A DNA stretch of 64,000 nt from Nostoc sp. B(2019) (GTDB lineage Bacteria; Cyanobacteriota; Cyanobacteriia; Cyanobacteriales; Nostocaceae): the NCBI RefSeq assembly GCF_010091925.1, contig NZ_WVID01000003.1, positions 62,001 to 126,000 of the forward strand, read 5' to 3'. The notes below the pieces were generated by a model that made no database searches, had not been told where the DNA came from, and saw only the letters and a program-made list of their open reading frames with translations. Position 1 is the first letter of the stretch. Every line of letters starts with the position of its first letter. This document shows positions 8,300 to 17,180 of the stretch, piece after piece. The position numbers and the translations under genes were made by a program.

Positions 8300-10507
8300 A
8301 TGATTATTAATTCTCATTCCTATACAACTCTTGCTGGTGTGCGTATTTCACGCTCCAGTAAAGAAGTTAAGATAGACACTGCCATCGAAGAGATTCTGTT
8401 TTACCTAAATTCTCAACGTGGTGGCTTACTAAAGAGTAGCTACGAATATCCAGGAAGATATAAGAGGTGGGCGATCGGATTTGTCAATCCACCGCTCGAA
8501 TTGACGACGCAGGAAAATGCTTTCATTTTAACAGCCTTAAATGAGCGCGGTAGAGTACTTTTGCCATTGCTTTTAGAACGTCTATCTCGCTCAAAACAAC
8601 TTCAGGATGTCACTCAAGAAAATAATGACATCGCCGGATTTGTTAAACCCACACAACAGTTTTTTGCCGAAGAAGAACGTAGCCAGCAACCTTCAGTATT
8701 TACAGTTATCCGCGAAATCCTATATACTTTCTCTAGTCAAGAAGATGAGCATCTAGGGTTGTATGGTGCTTTCGGTTATGACTTAGTTTTTCAGTTTGAG
8801 CCAATTCCTCAGCATTTAGAACGTCCTCAAGATCAGCGGGATTTGGTGCTTTATCTACCTGACGAACTCATAGTTGTTGACTACTATTTGCAACGCGCAT
8901 TTCGTCTTCAATATGAATTTGACACAGCGTATGGTAGCACTAATAATCTGCCTCGAACGGGTGAATCTGTTGATTATCGAGGCAAGCGTCTTGTACCAAA
9001 GCAAACCGCAGATCATGAAATAGGCGAATATGCTCAACAAGTTGAAGTTGCACTTGATTACTTCCGGCGAGGCGATTTATTTGAAGTAGTTCCCAGTCAA
9101 AACTTTTTTGAATCCTGCGAAGAACCACCAAGCAAGCTATTTGAAATCTTAAAGCAAATCAATCCTAGTCCTTATGGTTTTATCTTTAATCTAGGTGGAG
9201 AATATTTGATTGGAGCATCTCCAGAAATGTTCGTGCGGGTTGAAGGTAGGCGGGTCGAAACTTGTCCGATTAGTGGTACTATTAGCCGTGGACAAGATGC
9301 CCTTGATGATGCCGCTCAAATTCGTCAGTTACTCAACTCACATAAAGACGAAGCTGAGTTGACAATGTGTACCGACGTAGATCGTAACGACAAATCCCGA
9401 ATTTGTGAACCAGGTTCAGTACGAGTTATTGGTCGTCGTCAAATTGAATTGTATAGTCACTTGATTCATACAGTAGATCATGTTGAAGGGACATTGCGAT
9501 CGCAATTTGATGCTTTAGATGCATTCTTAAGTCATACTTGGGCAGTTACAGTCACAGGCGCACCAAAAAGAGCAGCAATAGATTTTATCGAACAGTATGA
9601 ACGTAGTGCCCGACGTTGGTATGGCGGAGCAGTTGGCTACTTAAACTTTAATGGTAATCTAAACACCGGATTAATCCTACGAACAATTCGCCTAAAAGAT
9701 TCAATTGCTCAAGTACGAGTCGGTGCTACTATTCTTTATGACTCAATCCCACAAGCAGAAGAACAAGAAACAATCACTAAAGCTGCTGCACTATTTGAAA
9801 CGATTCGTCGTGCAAAGCAAACAGATGAGAGAACTAACGAGCATAGTTCTATAAAAATAATTAAATCTATCCCAAATATCGAACCTGGTAAACGCGTCTT
9901 ACTAATAGACTACGAAGACTCATTTGTGCATACACTAGCTAATTACATTCGCCAAACTGGTGTCAGCGTCACAACACTACGTCATGGTTTCTCAGAATCG
10001 CTATTTGACACAGAACGTCCTGATTTAGTTGTCTTGTCTCCTGGCCCTGGCAAACCAAGCGACTTTCGGGTTACAGAGACTATCGCCGCCCTTGTTCGCC
10101 GCAAAATTCCCATTTTCGGCGTTTGTCTAGGATTGCAAAGCATTGTCGAGGCTTTTGGTGGAGAATTAGGAGTTCTCGACTATCCCCAACATGGTAAATC
10201 TTCACGGATTTTCGTCACCGATTCAGATTCCGTTCTATTCAAAGGCTTACCAGAATCCTTTACAGTTGGTAGATACCATTCATTGTTTGCCATACCCCAA
10301 CGCTTGCCGGTAGAACTCAAGGTGACGGCAATTTCCGATGATGACATAATTATGGGCATTGAGCATCAGACACTTCCCATCGCTGGCGTTCAATTTCATC
10401 CAGAATCAATCATGACTCTAGCAGGAGAAGTCGGACTGGCAATCATTAAAAATATCGTGCATGCATATACTGATAAAGAGTCAAGGGTCAAAGGTCTAAC
10501 CTTTTAA
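8300..10507 (+). CDS. trpE: anthranilate synthase, fused TrpE-TrpG
   Basis: A 735-residue fusion that makes anthranilate from chorismate and glutamine. Residues 1 to about 510 are the chorismate-binding TrpE part, with 'GRRVETCPISGTISRG', 'TMCTDVDRNDKSR' and 'TVTGAPKRAAIDFIE'. Residues about 530-735 are the TrpG class I amidotransferase, with 'LIDYEDSFVHTLANYI', nucleophile Cys in 'GVCLGLQS' and the His/Glu pair in 'FHPES'. The N-terminal 'SSYEYPGRYKRW' is typical of the fused, Rhizobium-like type rather than the separate housekeeping TrpE. Fused trpE is a known scytonemin-operon gene. It likely supplies tryptophan for scytonemin, independently of bulk tryptophan synthesis. Confidence 0.95.
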   Translation: MIINSHSYTTLAGVRISRSSKEVKIDTAIEEILFYLNSQRGGLLKSSYEYPGRYKRWAIGFVNPPLELTTQENAFILTALNERGRVLLPLLLERLSRSKQLQDVTQENNDIAGFVKPTQQFFAEEERSQQPSVFTVIREILYTFSSQEDEHLGLYGAFGYDLVFQFEPIPQHLERPQDQRDLVLYLPDELIVVDYYLQRAFRLQYEFDTAYGSTNNLPRTGESVDYRGKRLVPKQTADHEIGEYAQQVEVALDYFRRGDLFEVVPSQNFFESCEEPPSKLFEILKQINPSPYGFIFNLGGEYLIGASPEMFVRVEGRRVETCPISGTISRGQDALDDAAQIRQLLNSHKDEAELTMCTDVDRNDKSRICEPGSVRVIGRRQIELYSHLIHTVDHVEGTLRSQFDALDAFLSHTWAVTVTGAPKRAAIDFIEQYERSARRWYGGAVGYLNFNGNLNTGLILRTIRLKDSIAQVRVGATILYDSIPQAEEQETITKAAALFETIRRAKQTDERTNEHSSIKIIKSIPNIEPGKRVLLIDYEDSFVHTLANYIRQTGVSVTTLRHGFSESLFDTERPDLVVLSPGPGKPSDFRVTETIAALVRRKIPIFGVCLGLQSIVEAFGGELGVLDYPQHGKSSRIFVTDSDSVLFKGLPESFTVGRYHSLFAIPQRLPVELKVTAISDDDIIMGIEHQTLPIAGVQFHPESIMTLAGEVGLAIIKNIVHAYTDKESRVKGLTF

Positions 10508-10524
10508 AGAATTTTGGGCTTTCA

Positions 10525-10594
10525 CCTTTGTGTTTTAGTGTCTTGGTGGTTAAAAAACTGACTTTTGAACCACTAAAGCACAAAAACACTAAGG
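10525..10594. repeat. imperfect inverted repeat between trpE and trpC
   Basis: Two 27-base arms (10525-10551 and 10568-10594) match at about 22 positions in inverted orientation, around a short loop. It fills much of the 151-base trpE-trpC gap and could fold as a hairpin in the mRNA. It resembles other dispersed palindromes of this genome. Confidence 0.5.
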
Positions 10595-10658
10595 AAAATA
10601 CATTACACCCTGAAAGGTCTAAAGTTAGGAACTTTCCCCCCACTCCTCTAAGTAGCTT

Positions 10659-11507
10659 ATGAATAAACAAATTGCCTCACCGCGTCATATTCTTGAAGAA
10701 ATTGTCTGGCATAAAAAGCAAGAAGTTGCCCAAATGCAGCAAGAACTGCCTTTAACTTCTTTACAACAACAGTTAACTGCTGCTCCGAATGTGCGAAATT
10801 TCTTGACGGCTTTGCAGCATAATTCTAGTCAACCTAGCTTAATTGCCGAAGTTAAAAAAGCATCACCGAGTCGTGGGGTGATCCGAGCGGATTTTGAGCC
10901 AGTAGCGATCGCTCAGGCTTATGAACGAGGTGGTGCGGCTTGTCTATCAATTCTCACTGACCAAAAATTCTTTCAAGGCAGTTTTGATAATCTGCGTGCT
11001 GTGCGATCGCAAGTAGCATTACCCCTACTGTGTAAGGAATTCATCATTGACCCTTACCAAATTTATTTAGCACGGACGGCGGGTGCGGATGCTGTATTAT
11101 TGATTGCTGCCATCCTTTGTGATCAAGAACTCCAAAATTTTTTGCACTTGATTCACGACTTGGGAATGACTGCGCTGGTGGAAGTCCATACATTGGCTGA
11201 ACTAGATCGAGTGTTACAGCTTGATGGCTTACGTTTAGTAGGAATCAATAACCGTAATTTAGAAGATTTTACAGTTGATTTAGCAACGACACAGCAACTT
11301 CTAGCAGCTCGGCAACAACAACTGCAAACGGATATCACCGTTGTCAGTGAGTCTGGACTATATACACCCGCTGATTTATCTATTGTGGCTGAGGCTGGTG
11401 CTCGTGCGGTTTTGGTAGGAGAGTCTTTGATTAAACAAAGTGATATAGAGCAAGCTGTGCGTAATCTTTTGAGCAGCCAATACATTGCAGAGAGTTTAAA
11501 AGTTTAG
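10659..11507 (+). CDS. trpC: indole-3-glycerol phosphate synthase
   Basis: A 282-residue TIM-barrel enzyme that closes the indole ring from CdRP. Recognisable motifs are '[10 protein letters not shown]' with the catalytic Lys, '[14 protein letters not shown]', '[13 protein letters not shown]', '[12 protein letters not shown]' and the phosphate-binding '[11 protein letters not shown]' and 'VLVGESL'. Length is normal. It is the dedicated trpC copy of the cluster. Its stop codon lies inside the first unit of a 21-bp tandem repeat, so the repeat array begins exactly at the gene end. Confidence 0.95.
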   Translation: MNKQIASPRHILEEIVWHKKQEVAQMQQELPLTSLQQQLTAAPNVRNFLTALQHNSSQPSLIAEVKKASPSRGVIRADFEPVAIAQAYERGGAACLSILTDQKFFQGSFDNLRAVRSQVALPLLCKEFIIDPYQIYLARTAGADAVLLIAAILCDQELQNFLHLIHDLGMTALVEVHTLAELDRVLQLDGLRLVGINNRNLEDFTVDLATTQQLLAARQQQLQTDITVVSESGLYTPADLSIVAEAGARAVLVGESLIKQSDIEQAVRNLLSSQYIAESLKV

Positions 11508-11691
11508 TGATGAACCCCAAAGGTTTAGTGATGAACCTTATAAATTTGGTGATGAACCTCATTAGTTTGGTGATGAACCTTAAATGTTTAGTGACGAACC
11601 TCATTAGTTTGGTGATGAACCTTAAATGTTTGGTGACGAACCTCATTAGTTTGGTGATGAACCTTAAATGTTTGGTGACGAACCTCAAAGA
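11503..11691 (+). repeat. minisatellite: nine 21-bp units between trpC and trpA
   Basis: Nine contiguous 21-base units share the core TTTRGTGAYGAACCT. From unit 3 on, two variants (ending CATTAG and TAAATG) alternate, giving a 42-base higher-order period. Because 21 is a multiple of three, an overlapping frame starting GTG-ATG at 11507 stays open and would encode heptapeptides of the type LVMNLxx to about 11743; the reverse strand is open as well. I annotate the DNA repeat, not a gene. Confidence 0.9.
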
Positions 11692-11698
11692 CGTTATA

Positions 11699-11728
11699 TG
11701 TAGAGACGTTACATGTAACGTCTCTACA
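11699..11728. repeat. 30-bp perfect palindrome
   Basis: Two 15-base arms, TGTAGAGACGTTACA and its exact reverse complement, meet with no loop. It directly follows the minisatellite and lies 70 bases before trpA. It matches the look of a dispersed cyanobacterial palindrome (a miniature-element type), and may be a stem in the trpC-trpA transcript. Confidence 0.8.
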
Positions 11729-11798
11729 GGGTTTCTGCTGTAATTACTAATTTTTGATTATTCCAAAGCTGTTAACAAACCATTAACTATTTTTCAGA

Positions 11799-12626
11799 AT
11801 GACTTCTATCTCCGATTACTTTCAAACTTTACGCAATCGCCAACAGTGTGCTTTGATTCCTTTTATCACAGCTGGCGATCCGAATTTAGAAACCACTGCC
11901 GAAGCTTTACGCATCTTAGATCGCAATGGTGCTGACTTCATTGAGTTGGGTATTCCCTACTCCGATCCTTTGGCAGATGGGCCTGTGATTCAAGCCGCAG
12001 CAACTCGCGCTTTACAAAAAGGGACGAAATTAGAGCAAGTGCTAGAGATGCTGCAAGATGTGAGTCCTAGCTTGAAAGCGCCGATAATTTTATTTACCTA
12101 CTACAATCCAATTTTGCACCGGGGGATTAAGCCGTTTTTAGCATCTATTGCTACTGCTGGGGTGCGAGGATTAGTAGTACCAGACTTACCCCTAGAAGAG
12201 GCAGAAGAATTAATACATACTGCTGCTGCTTTTGGAATTGAAGTAATTTTACTCGTAGCTCCTACCAGTTCTCAGGATAGAATCGAAGCGATCGCTCGTC
12301 AATCTCAGGGATTTATCTACCTAGTGAGCGTAACAGGTGTTACAGGTATGCGCTCTCAACTCCAAGAACGCGTAAAGCATTTAGTAAAGGATTTGCGGAG
12401 TGTCACCGATAAACCCATTGGTGTTGGCTTTGGTATCTCAGATCCAGAACAAGCACATCAAGTAATGGAATGGGGTGCAGATGCGGTGATTGTTGGTAGT
12501 GCCTTTGTCAAACGCTTAGCTGAAGGTAGCCCAATTCAAGGACTACAAGCTATAGAACAACTTTGTAAAGAACTTAAAGTTGCAATTACCCCTGCATCTT
12601 TGCAACAGGTTGGTTCCGCTAAGTAA
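11799..12626 (+). CDS. trpA: tryptophan synthase alpha chain
   Basis: A 275-residue subunit that splits indole-3-glycerol phosphate into indole and glyceraldehyde 3-phosphate. The catalytic Glu and Asp sit in '[17 protein letters not shown]'. Other motifs are 'ILFTYYNPI', '[10 protein letters not shown]', '[13 protein letters not shown]', and the phosphate site 'GVGFGIS' followed by '[11 protein letters not shown]'. Length is normal for TrpA. It stands upstream of trpB, the reverse of the usual B-A order, as in scytonemin operons. Confidence 0.96.
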   Translation: MTSISDYFQTLRNRQQCALIPFITAGDPNLETTAEALRILDRNGADFIELGIPYSDPLADGPVIQAAATRALQKGTKLEQVLEMLQDVSPSLKAPIILFTYYNPILHRGIKPFLASIATAGVRGLVVPDLPLEEAEELIHTAAAFGIEVILLVAPTSSQDRIEAIARQSQGFIYLVSVTGVTGMRSQLQERVKHLVKDLRSVTDKPIGVGFGISDPEQAHQVMEWGADAVIVGSAFVKRLAEGSPIQGLQAIEQLCKELKVAITPASLQQVGSAK

Positions 12627-12865
12627 AAAAGTGCGACGCCGCTGAATTGAGGTATGAACTCTTTCTATCTTTGCGTCTTTGCGCGGCAGTCGCTCATGGG
12701 GGAAACCCCCAAGACCGCGCTGCCTTGCCTTTGCGTGAGCTTTTTATATAGAGAAGAGTAACGAACCGCCAAGACGCCTTCTCTGCGAGAGGCTCCGCCA
12801 ACGCGCAGCGTCTCGTAGAGAAGAGCGCCAAGAAAAGATACTTAAACATAAAAGGATTTTAAACT
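12627..12865. repeat. trpA-trpB gap filled with dispersed repeats
   Basis: This 239-base gap is made largely of GC-richer repeat pieces, for example near 12690-12720 ('CATGGGGGAAACCCCC', a small hairpin) and 12770-12830 ('GAGAGGCTCCGCCAACGCG'), which recur near 27130. In Nostoc punctiforme a putative tyrosinase gene (tyrP) is reported between trpA and trpB; no trace of it is seen here. Confidence 0.6.
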
Positions 12866-14095
12866 GTGGTAAGTATACAAGACATCAATACTGCAACTGT
12901 GCATCCCGACTCTTTGGGCAGATTTGGTAGATTCGGTGGAAAGTACGTTCCAGAAACCTTAATGCCTGCATTGAGTGAGTTGGAAACTGCATTTGAGCAA
13001 TATCGCGATGAGGCGAGTTTCCAAGCTGAACTGCAAAATTTACTCCGGGATTATGTAGGTCGTCCCAGCCCTTTATATTTTGCTGAACGCCTCACAACGC
13101 ACTATGCTAGACCAGATGGCACGGGAGCGCAGATTTATTTAAAGCGTGAAGATTTAAATCATACAGGCGCTCACAAGATTAATAATGCTTTGGCTCAGGT
13201 GTTGCTAGCCAAGCGTATGGGTAAGCAGCGGATTATTGCAGAAACGGGTGCTGGTCAGCATGGGGTTGCTACTGCAACTGTGTGTGCGCGGTTTGGTTTA
13301 GACTGCGTGATTTACATGGGTATCCATGATATGGAACGGCAATCCCTGAATGTGTTTCGGATGAAGCTGATGGGGGCGGAAGTTCGTCCAGTTGAGGCGG
13401 GGACGGGAACTCTCAAGGATGCAACCTCCGAGGCAATTCGGGACTGGGTGACAAATGTGGAAACAACTCATTATATCCTGGGTTCTGTTGCTGGGCCTCA
13501 TCCATACCCGATGATTGTGCGTGATTTCCATGCGGTAATCGGTAAAGAAACTCGCTCTCAATGCCAAGAGAAATGGGGAGGATTACCAGATATTCTTCTG
13601 GCTTGTGTTGGTGGAGGTTCCAATGCGATCGGATTGTTCCATGAGTTTGTGCATGAAGCATCTGTGCGTTTGATTGGAGTCGAGGCTGCGGGTGAAGGTG
13701 TGAATACAGAAAAGCACGCTGCAACATTGACAAAAGGACGAATAGGTGTATTGCACGGTGCAATGAGCTATTTACTGCAAGATGATGACGGTCAAGTAGT
13801 TGAAGCACATTCGATTAGTGCGGGGCTGGACTATCCTGGCGTTGGGCCTGAGCATAGCTATTTAAAGGATCTTGGTCGTGCTGAGTATTACAGCGTGACT
13901 GATAAGCAGGCGCTAGAAGCATTCCAAAGACTTTCACGGCTAGAAGGGATTATCCCAGCTTTAGAAACCGCTCATGCGATCGCCTATCTAGAAACCCTCT
14001 GTCCTCAACTCGATGGTAGTCCCCGCATTGTCATCAATTGCTCTGGTAGAGGTGATAAGGATGTGCAAACTGTGGCGAAAGTCATTAATCATTAG
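12866..14095 (+). CDS. trpB: tryptophan synthase beta chain
   Basis: A 409-residue PLP enzyme that joins indole and serine. It shows '[16 protein letters not shown]', the PLP lysine in '[16 protein letters not shown]', '[13 protein letters not shown]', the glycine-rich phosphate-binding loop '[10 protein letters not shown]', and '[13 protein letters not shown]'. Translation probably begins at the GTG at 12866, 10 bases after AAAGGA; no closer in-frame ATG preserves the conserved N-terminus. It belongs to the same operon as trpA and trpD. Confidence 0.96.
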   Translation: MVSIQDINTATVHPDSLGRFGRFGGKYVPETLMPALSELETAFEQYRDEASFQAELQNLLRDYVGRPSPLYFAERLTTHYARPDGTGAQIYLKREDLNHTGAHKINNALAQVLLAKRMGKQRIIAETGAGQHGVATATVCARFGLDCVIYMGIHDMERQSLNVFRMKLMGAEVRPVEAGTGTLKDATSEAIRDWVTNVETTHYILGSVAGPHPYPMIVRDFHAVIGKETRSQCQEKWGGLPDILLACVGGGSNAIGLFHEFVHEASVRLIGVEAAGEGVNTEKHAATLTKGRIGVLHGAMSYLLQDDDGQVVEAHSISAGLDYPGVGPEHSYLKDLGRAEYYSVTDKQALEAFQRLSRLEGIIPALETAHAIAYLETLCPQLDGSPRIVINCSGRGDKDVQTVAKVINH

Positions 14096-14121
14096 TCGTT
14101 TGTCATTTGTGATTGATTAAT

Positions 14122-15222
14122 ATGACAGTTGTAACTCAAACTCTACCTGATAAAATTCCAGTCACGCTTGACTCTTACGATTGGTCAGCTATATTACAAC
14201 AATTGCTTGATCGGCGATCGCTCTCTACTTCTCAAGCTGCGGATCTAATGCAAGGTTGGCTAAAAGATGCCATTCCTCCTGTATTATCAGGGGCAATCTT
14301 AACAGCGATTCAAGCCAAAGGCGTATCCGCAGCAGAATTAGTTGGCATGGCTAGCGTTTTACAAGCTCAAGGGTTGGGTACTGGGAAAGAGCCTTCCCAA
14401 TCCCTAACTCCTCTAATTGATACCTGCGGAACTGGCGGAGATGGAGCTTCAACCTTTAATATTTCTACTGCTGTTGCTTTTGTCGCCGCAGCAGCAGGGG
14501 TAAAAGTTGCTAAACATGGCAATCGTTCCGCATCTAGTAAGGCTGGTTCTGCGGATGTGTTGGAAGCTTTAGGTATAAATCTCAACGCTAGCCCTGAGAA
14601 AGTGCAAGCGGCTGTAGGGGAAGTTGGAATTACCTTTTTGTTTGCCCCAGGCTGGCATCCGGCGCTGAAAGCAGTTGCCGCTTTACGGAAAACTTTGAAA
14701 GTGCGTACTATTTTTAACCTGCTTGGCCCGCTAGTTAATCCAATGCGACCAACAGGGCAAATTATCGGTGTGAACGACCCACTTTTGCTAGAGGCGATCG
14801 CTCAAGCTTTATCACAATTAGGATGTCGCCAAGCGATCGCACTCCACGGACGAGAAAGGTTAGATGAGGCTGGTTTAGCAGATGTTACTGACTTGGCTGT
14901 GCTTCAACAAGAGAAGGTGCGTTGCATCACACTGAATCCTCAAGAACTAGGCTTGAATTCTGCACCGACTGAGGCGTTACGGGGTGGAGATGTCCAAGAA
15001 AATGCCGAAATTTTGAAGGCTGTTCTCCAAGGTAAAGGCACTCAAGCACAACAGGATGTAGTTGCTTTAAATACAGCTTTAGCATTTCAAGTCAGTGAAG
15101 TCACTGGTGGTGAAACGGACATCTTGGGAGGTTGTGTTAAAGGTATTGCTCTTGCTCAGGAAATTCTGCAAAGTGGCGCAGCTTGGACGAAGTTAGAACA
15201 GCTCGCCGAATTTTTGCACTAA
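14122..15222 (+). CDS. trpD: anthranilate phosphoribosyltransferase
   Basis: A 366-residue enzyme that transfers phosphoribosyl from PRPP to anthranilate. Signatures are '[17 protein letters not shown]' (PRPP site) and '[21 protein letters not shown]', followed by '[16 protein letters not shown]'. The ATG at 14122 is used rather than a TTG three codons upstream. Only 26 bases separate it from trpB. With trpE, trpC, trpA and trpB it leaves only TrpF missing from a full tryptophan branch in this cluster. Confidence 0.95.
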   Translation: MTVVTQTLPDKIPVTLDSYDWSAILQQLLDRRSLSTSQAADLMQGWLKDAIPPVLSGAILTAIQAKGVSAAELVGMASVLQAQGLGTGKEPSQSLTPLIDTCGTGGDGASTFNISTAVAFVAAAAGVKVAKHGNRSASSKAGSADVLEALGINLNASPEKVQAAVGEVGITFLFAPGWHPALKAVAALRKTLKVRTIFNLLGPLVNPMRPTGQIIGVNDPLLLEAIAQALSQLGCRQAIALHGRERLDEAGLADVTDLAVLQQEKVRCITLNPQELGLNSAPTEALRGGDVQENAEILKAVLQGKGTQAQQDVVALNTALAFQVSEVTGGETDILGGCVKGIALAQEILQSGAAWTKLEQLAEFLH

Positions 15223-15258
15223 CTGCTGACTAATCAAACTATACAAAAGGGAAAAAAG

Positions 15259-16323
15259 ATGATTGTAGTACTTAAGAGCGGTACGCCTGTAGCTGAAGTT
15301 GAGCGGCTAAGCAAAGAACTGAGTGACGCTTGGGGAGTAAAAGTAGAAAAAAGCGTTGGCAAGCATAAAGTAGTTCTCGGAATGATTGGCGAAACTGCAA
15401 CCCTTGATCGATTACAAATTCAGAAGTTTAGTCCTTGGATTGAGGAAGTATTACGAGTGGAAAAACCTTTCAAGCGGGTTAGTCGAGAATTCCGAAATGG
15501 AGAAGCCAGTGAGGTTATTGTACCCACACCTAATGGCCGCGTCTATTTCGGAGAACATCATCCTTTGGTGGTAGTGGCTGGGCCTTGCTCTGTCGAGAAC
15601 GAAGAGATGATTGTGGAGACAGCAAAGCGGGTTAAAGCAGCAGGAGCAAAGTTTCTGCGTGGGGGAGCTTACAAACCTCGGACTTCACCTTATGCGTTTC
15701 AAGGACATGGTGAGAGTGCTTTGGATTTATTGGCAGCAGCGCGCGAAGTTACAGGTTTGGGTATCATCACAGAAGTTATGGATACTGCCGATTTAACAGC
15801 AGTAGCGCGAGTAGCTGATGTGATCCAAGTGGGAGCGCGAAATATGCATAACTTCTCGTTGCTAAAAAAGGTAGGCGCTCAAGATAAACCTGTGCTACTC
15901 AAGCGTGGGATGTCTGCCACAATTGACGAGTGGCTGATGGCAGCAGAGTATATCTTGGCATCAGGAAATCCAAATGTAATTCTTTGTGAGCGGGGAATTA
16001 GAACCTTTGACGGCAAATATGCCCGCAATACTTTAGATTTATCAGTACTTCCAGTATTGCGATCGCTCACTCACTTACCAATTATGATTGATCCTAGTCA
16101 TGGTACAGGTAGATCTGAATATGTTCCACCGATGGCTATGGCTGCGATCGCTGCTGGTACAGATGCTCTAATGATTGAGGTTCACCCCAATCCAGCTAGA
16201 GCGCTATCTGACGGCCCTCAATCTTTAACTCCTGAAAAATTTGACCGTTTGGTACAGGAAATGTCTGTGATTGGCAAGGTTGTTGGACGTTGGGAGCAAC
16301 CTGCTTTGGTGACATCTGTCTAA
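15259..16323 (+). CDS. aroG: 3-deoxy-7-phosphoheptulonate (DAHP) synthase, type I-beta with regulatory domain
   Basis: A 354-residue enzyme catalysing the first shikimate step from PEP and erythrose 4-phosphate. Residues 1-75 form a ferredoxin-like (FeACT/ACT-like) regulatory domain as in Thermotoga. The barrel contains 'VVAGPCSVE', 'FLRGGAYKPRTSPY', 'QVGARNMHNFSLL', 'LLKRGMSAT', 'LCERGIRTF', 'DPSHGTGR' and 'MIEVHPNPARALSDGPQSL'. It starts 36 bases after trpD behind a clear GGGAAAA ribosome-binding region. It is the known last gene of the aromatic supply block in scytonemin operons (aroG), committing carbon to both precursors. Confidence 0.93.
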   Translation: MIVVLKSGTPVAEVERLSKELSDAWGVKVEKSVGKHKVVLGMIGETATLDRLQIQKFSPWIEEVLRVEKPFKRVSREFRNGEASEVIVPTPNGRVYFGEHHPLVVVAGPCSVENEEMIVETAKRVKAAGAKFLRGGAYKPRTSPYAFQGHGESALDLLAAAREVTGLGIITEVMDTADLTAVARVADVIQVGARNMHNFSLLKKVGAQDKPVLLKRGMSATIDEWLMAAEYILASGNPNVILCERGIRTFDGKYARNTLDLSVLPVLRSLTHLPIMIDPSHGTGRSEYVPPMAMAAIAAGTDALMIEVHPNPARALSDGPQSLTPEKFDRLVQEMSVIGKVVGRWEQPALVTSV

Positions 16324-16334
16324 TTTGCATGCTC

Positions 16335-16367
16335 AGATTCCCGACTTCTCTAAGAAATCGGGAATCT
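16335..16367. terminator. hairpin terminator between aroG and a convergent VOC gene
   Basis: Ten-base arms AGATTCCCGA and TCGGGAATCT surround a 13-base loop, followed by TGTTGTATT on the + strand. It lies 12 bases after aroG and 8 bases before the end of the opposite-strand gene, so it can serve both. The same palindrome type occurs at 54618. Confidence 0.65.
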
Positions 16368-16374
16368 TGTTGTA

Positions 16375-16734
16375 TTAACCAAACTCCACATATTCAATAA
16401 TTGTTCCATCAGGATGTATTGCTCGCATATTGGCTCCAGTAGGAACTTGATTCGGTTCCGCCAGTATTACTGCACCCTGCTCAGTAAGTGCTTCCCTAAA
16501 ATCATTGAGTGAGTCAACCAGAAATGTTGCCTGTGTGTTCTTGAATGGAGAGAGAGCCTCAGCCGAACCAGCAATTAAAAGGATAGAACCCACACCTGCG
16601 AGTTCCAACCCAGCCTCGGAATATTGAAACGACAACCAGCATGTTTCTGTAAAGAGGTTTTCGTAGAAAGCGATCGCATCATCCAAGTCTGTTGGATTGA
16701 GATAAACTCTGGTCAGGACTTTAAGAATTTGCAT
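16375..16734 (-). CDS. VOC (glyoxalase/bleomycin resistance) family protein
   Basis: A 119-residue single vicinal-oxygen-chelate domain made of two beta-alpha-beta3 units: 'LTRVYLNPTDLDDAIAFYENLF' begins the first and 'ATFLVDSLNDFREALTEQGA' the second, ending 'IHPDGTIIEYVEFG'. A Glu in the final strand could bind metal. The substrate cannot be read from the sequence. It is convergent with the scytonemin operon and probably independent of it. Confidence 0.8.
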   Translation of the reverse strand: MQILKVLTRVYLNPTDLDDAIAFYENLFTETCWLSFQYSEAGLELAGVGSILLIAGSAEALSPFKNTQATFLVDSLNDFREALTEQGAVILAEPNQVPTGANMRAIHPDGTIIEYVEFG

Positions 16735-17180
16735 TGCAACCTGTCTATTTAGACAGCTATTGTATTTTAGCTTGCTTAATTGGCAATCATAGGTTACTAA
16801 TGATTGATCAAGAAATAGCCGATCTTGAATTTGAAAAAGGGTTTCAACTCTCTGTTCACTTAGCTGAAAACAAAGTTACTCTTTGTCACTCAAAATGCAT
16901 TTCCTTTCTACACCTTTAGCTCTACATCAGTCATCTGTATAGCTATAACTAATATGTATACATACTCAAGCTAGGTACTGATACTTGAGCAGAATATCAA
17001 AATAATTCGTAATTTGTAATTCGTAATTATTTGTTCAATAATAAACACTTATCCGCCAACCCGAACACATTGACAAATTGTCATACCCAAAACTTGAGAG
17101 TAGCAAAAACTGCTAAAATGCCCTCTGTGCTTTGAGCCATAATTTGGAGAGTAGCTAAAGAAACTCAAACAATCAAGACT
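16735..17180. other. 446-base intergenic region
   Basis: No supported gene. It contains the 'AATTCGTAATTTGTAATTCGTAATTA' type of heptameric tandem repeat near 17004 and otherwise A/T-rich DNA. It must hold the promoters for the divergent VOC and binding-protein genes, not resolvable by eye. Confidence 0.45.

Noticed and set aside
11503-11691. CRISPR-like array
   Set aside because: Units are contiguous at 21 bases with no unique spacers, so this is a minisatellite.
11503-11691. Box C-like UGAUGA elements in the repeat units as C/D guide RNA
   Set aside because: C/D RNAs are not known in bacteria and no box D pairing is seen.
11507-11743. A 78-codon frame of heptapeptide repeats after trpC, and the mirrored 85-codon frame on the other strand
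   Set aside because: Both frames follow automatically from a 21-base repeat without stops. There is no independent coding evidence, so only the DNA repeat is annotated.
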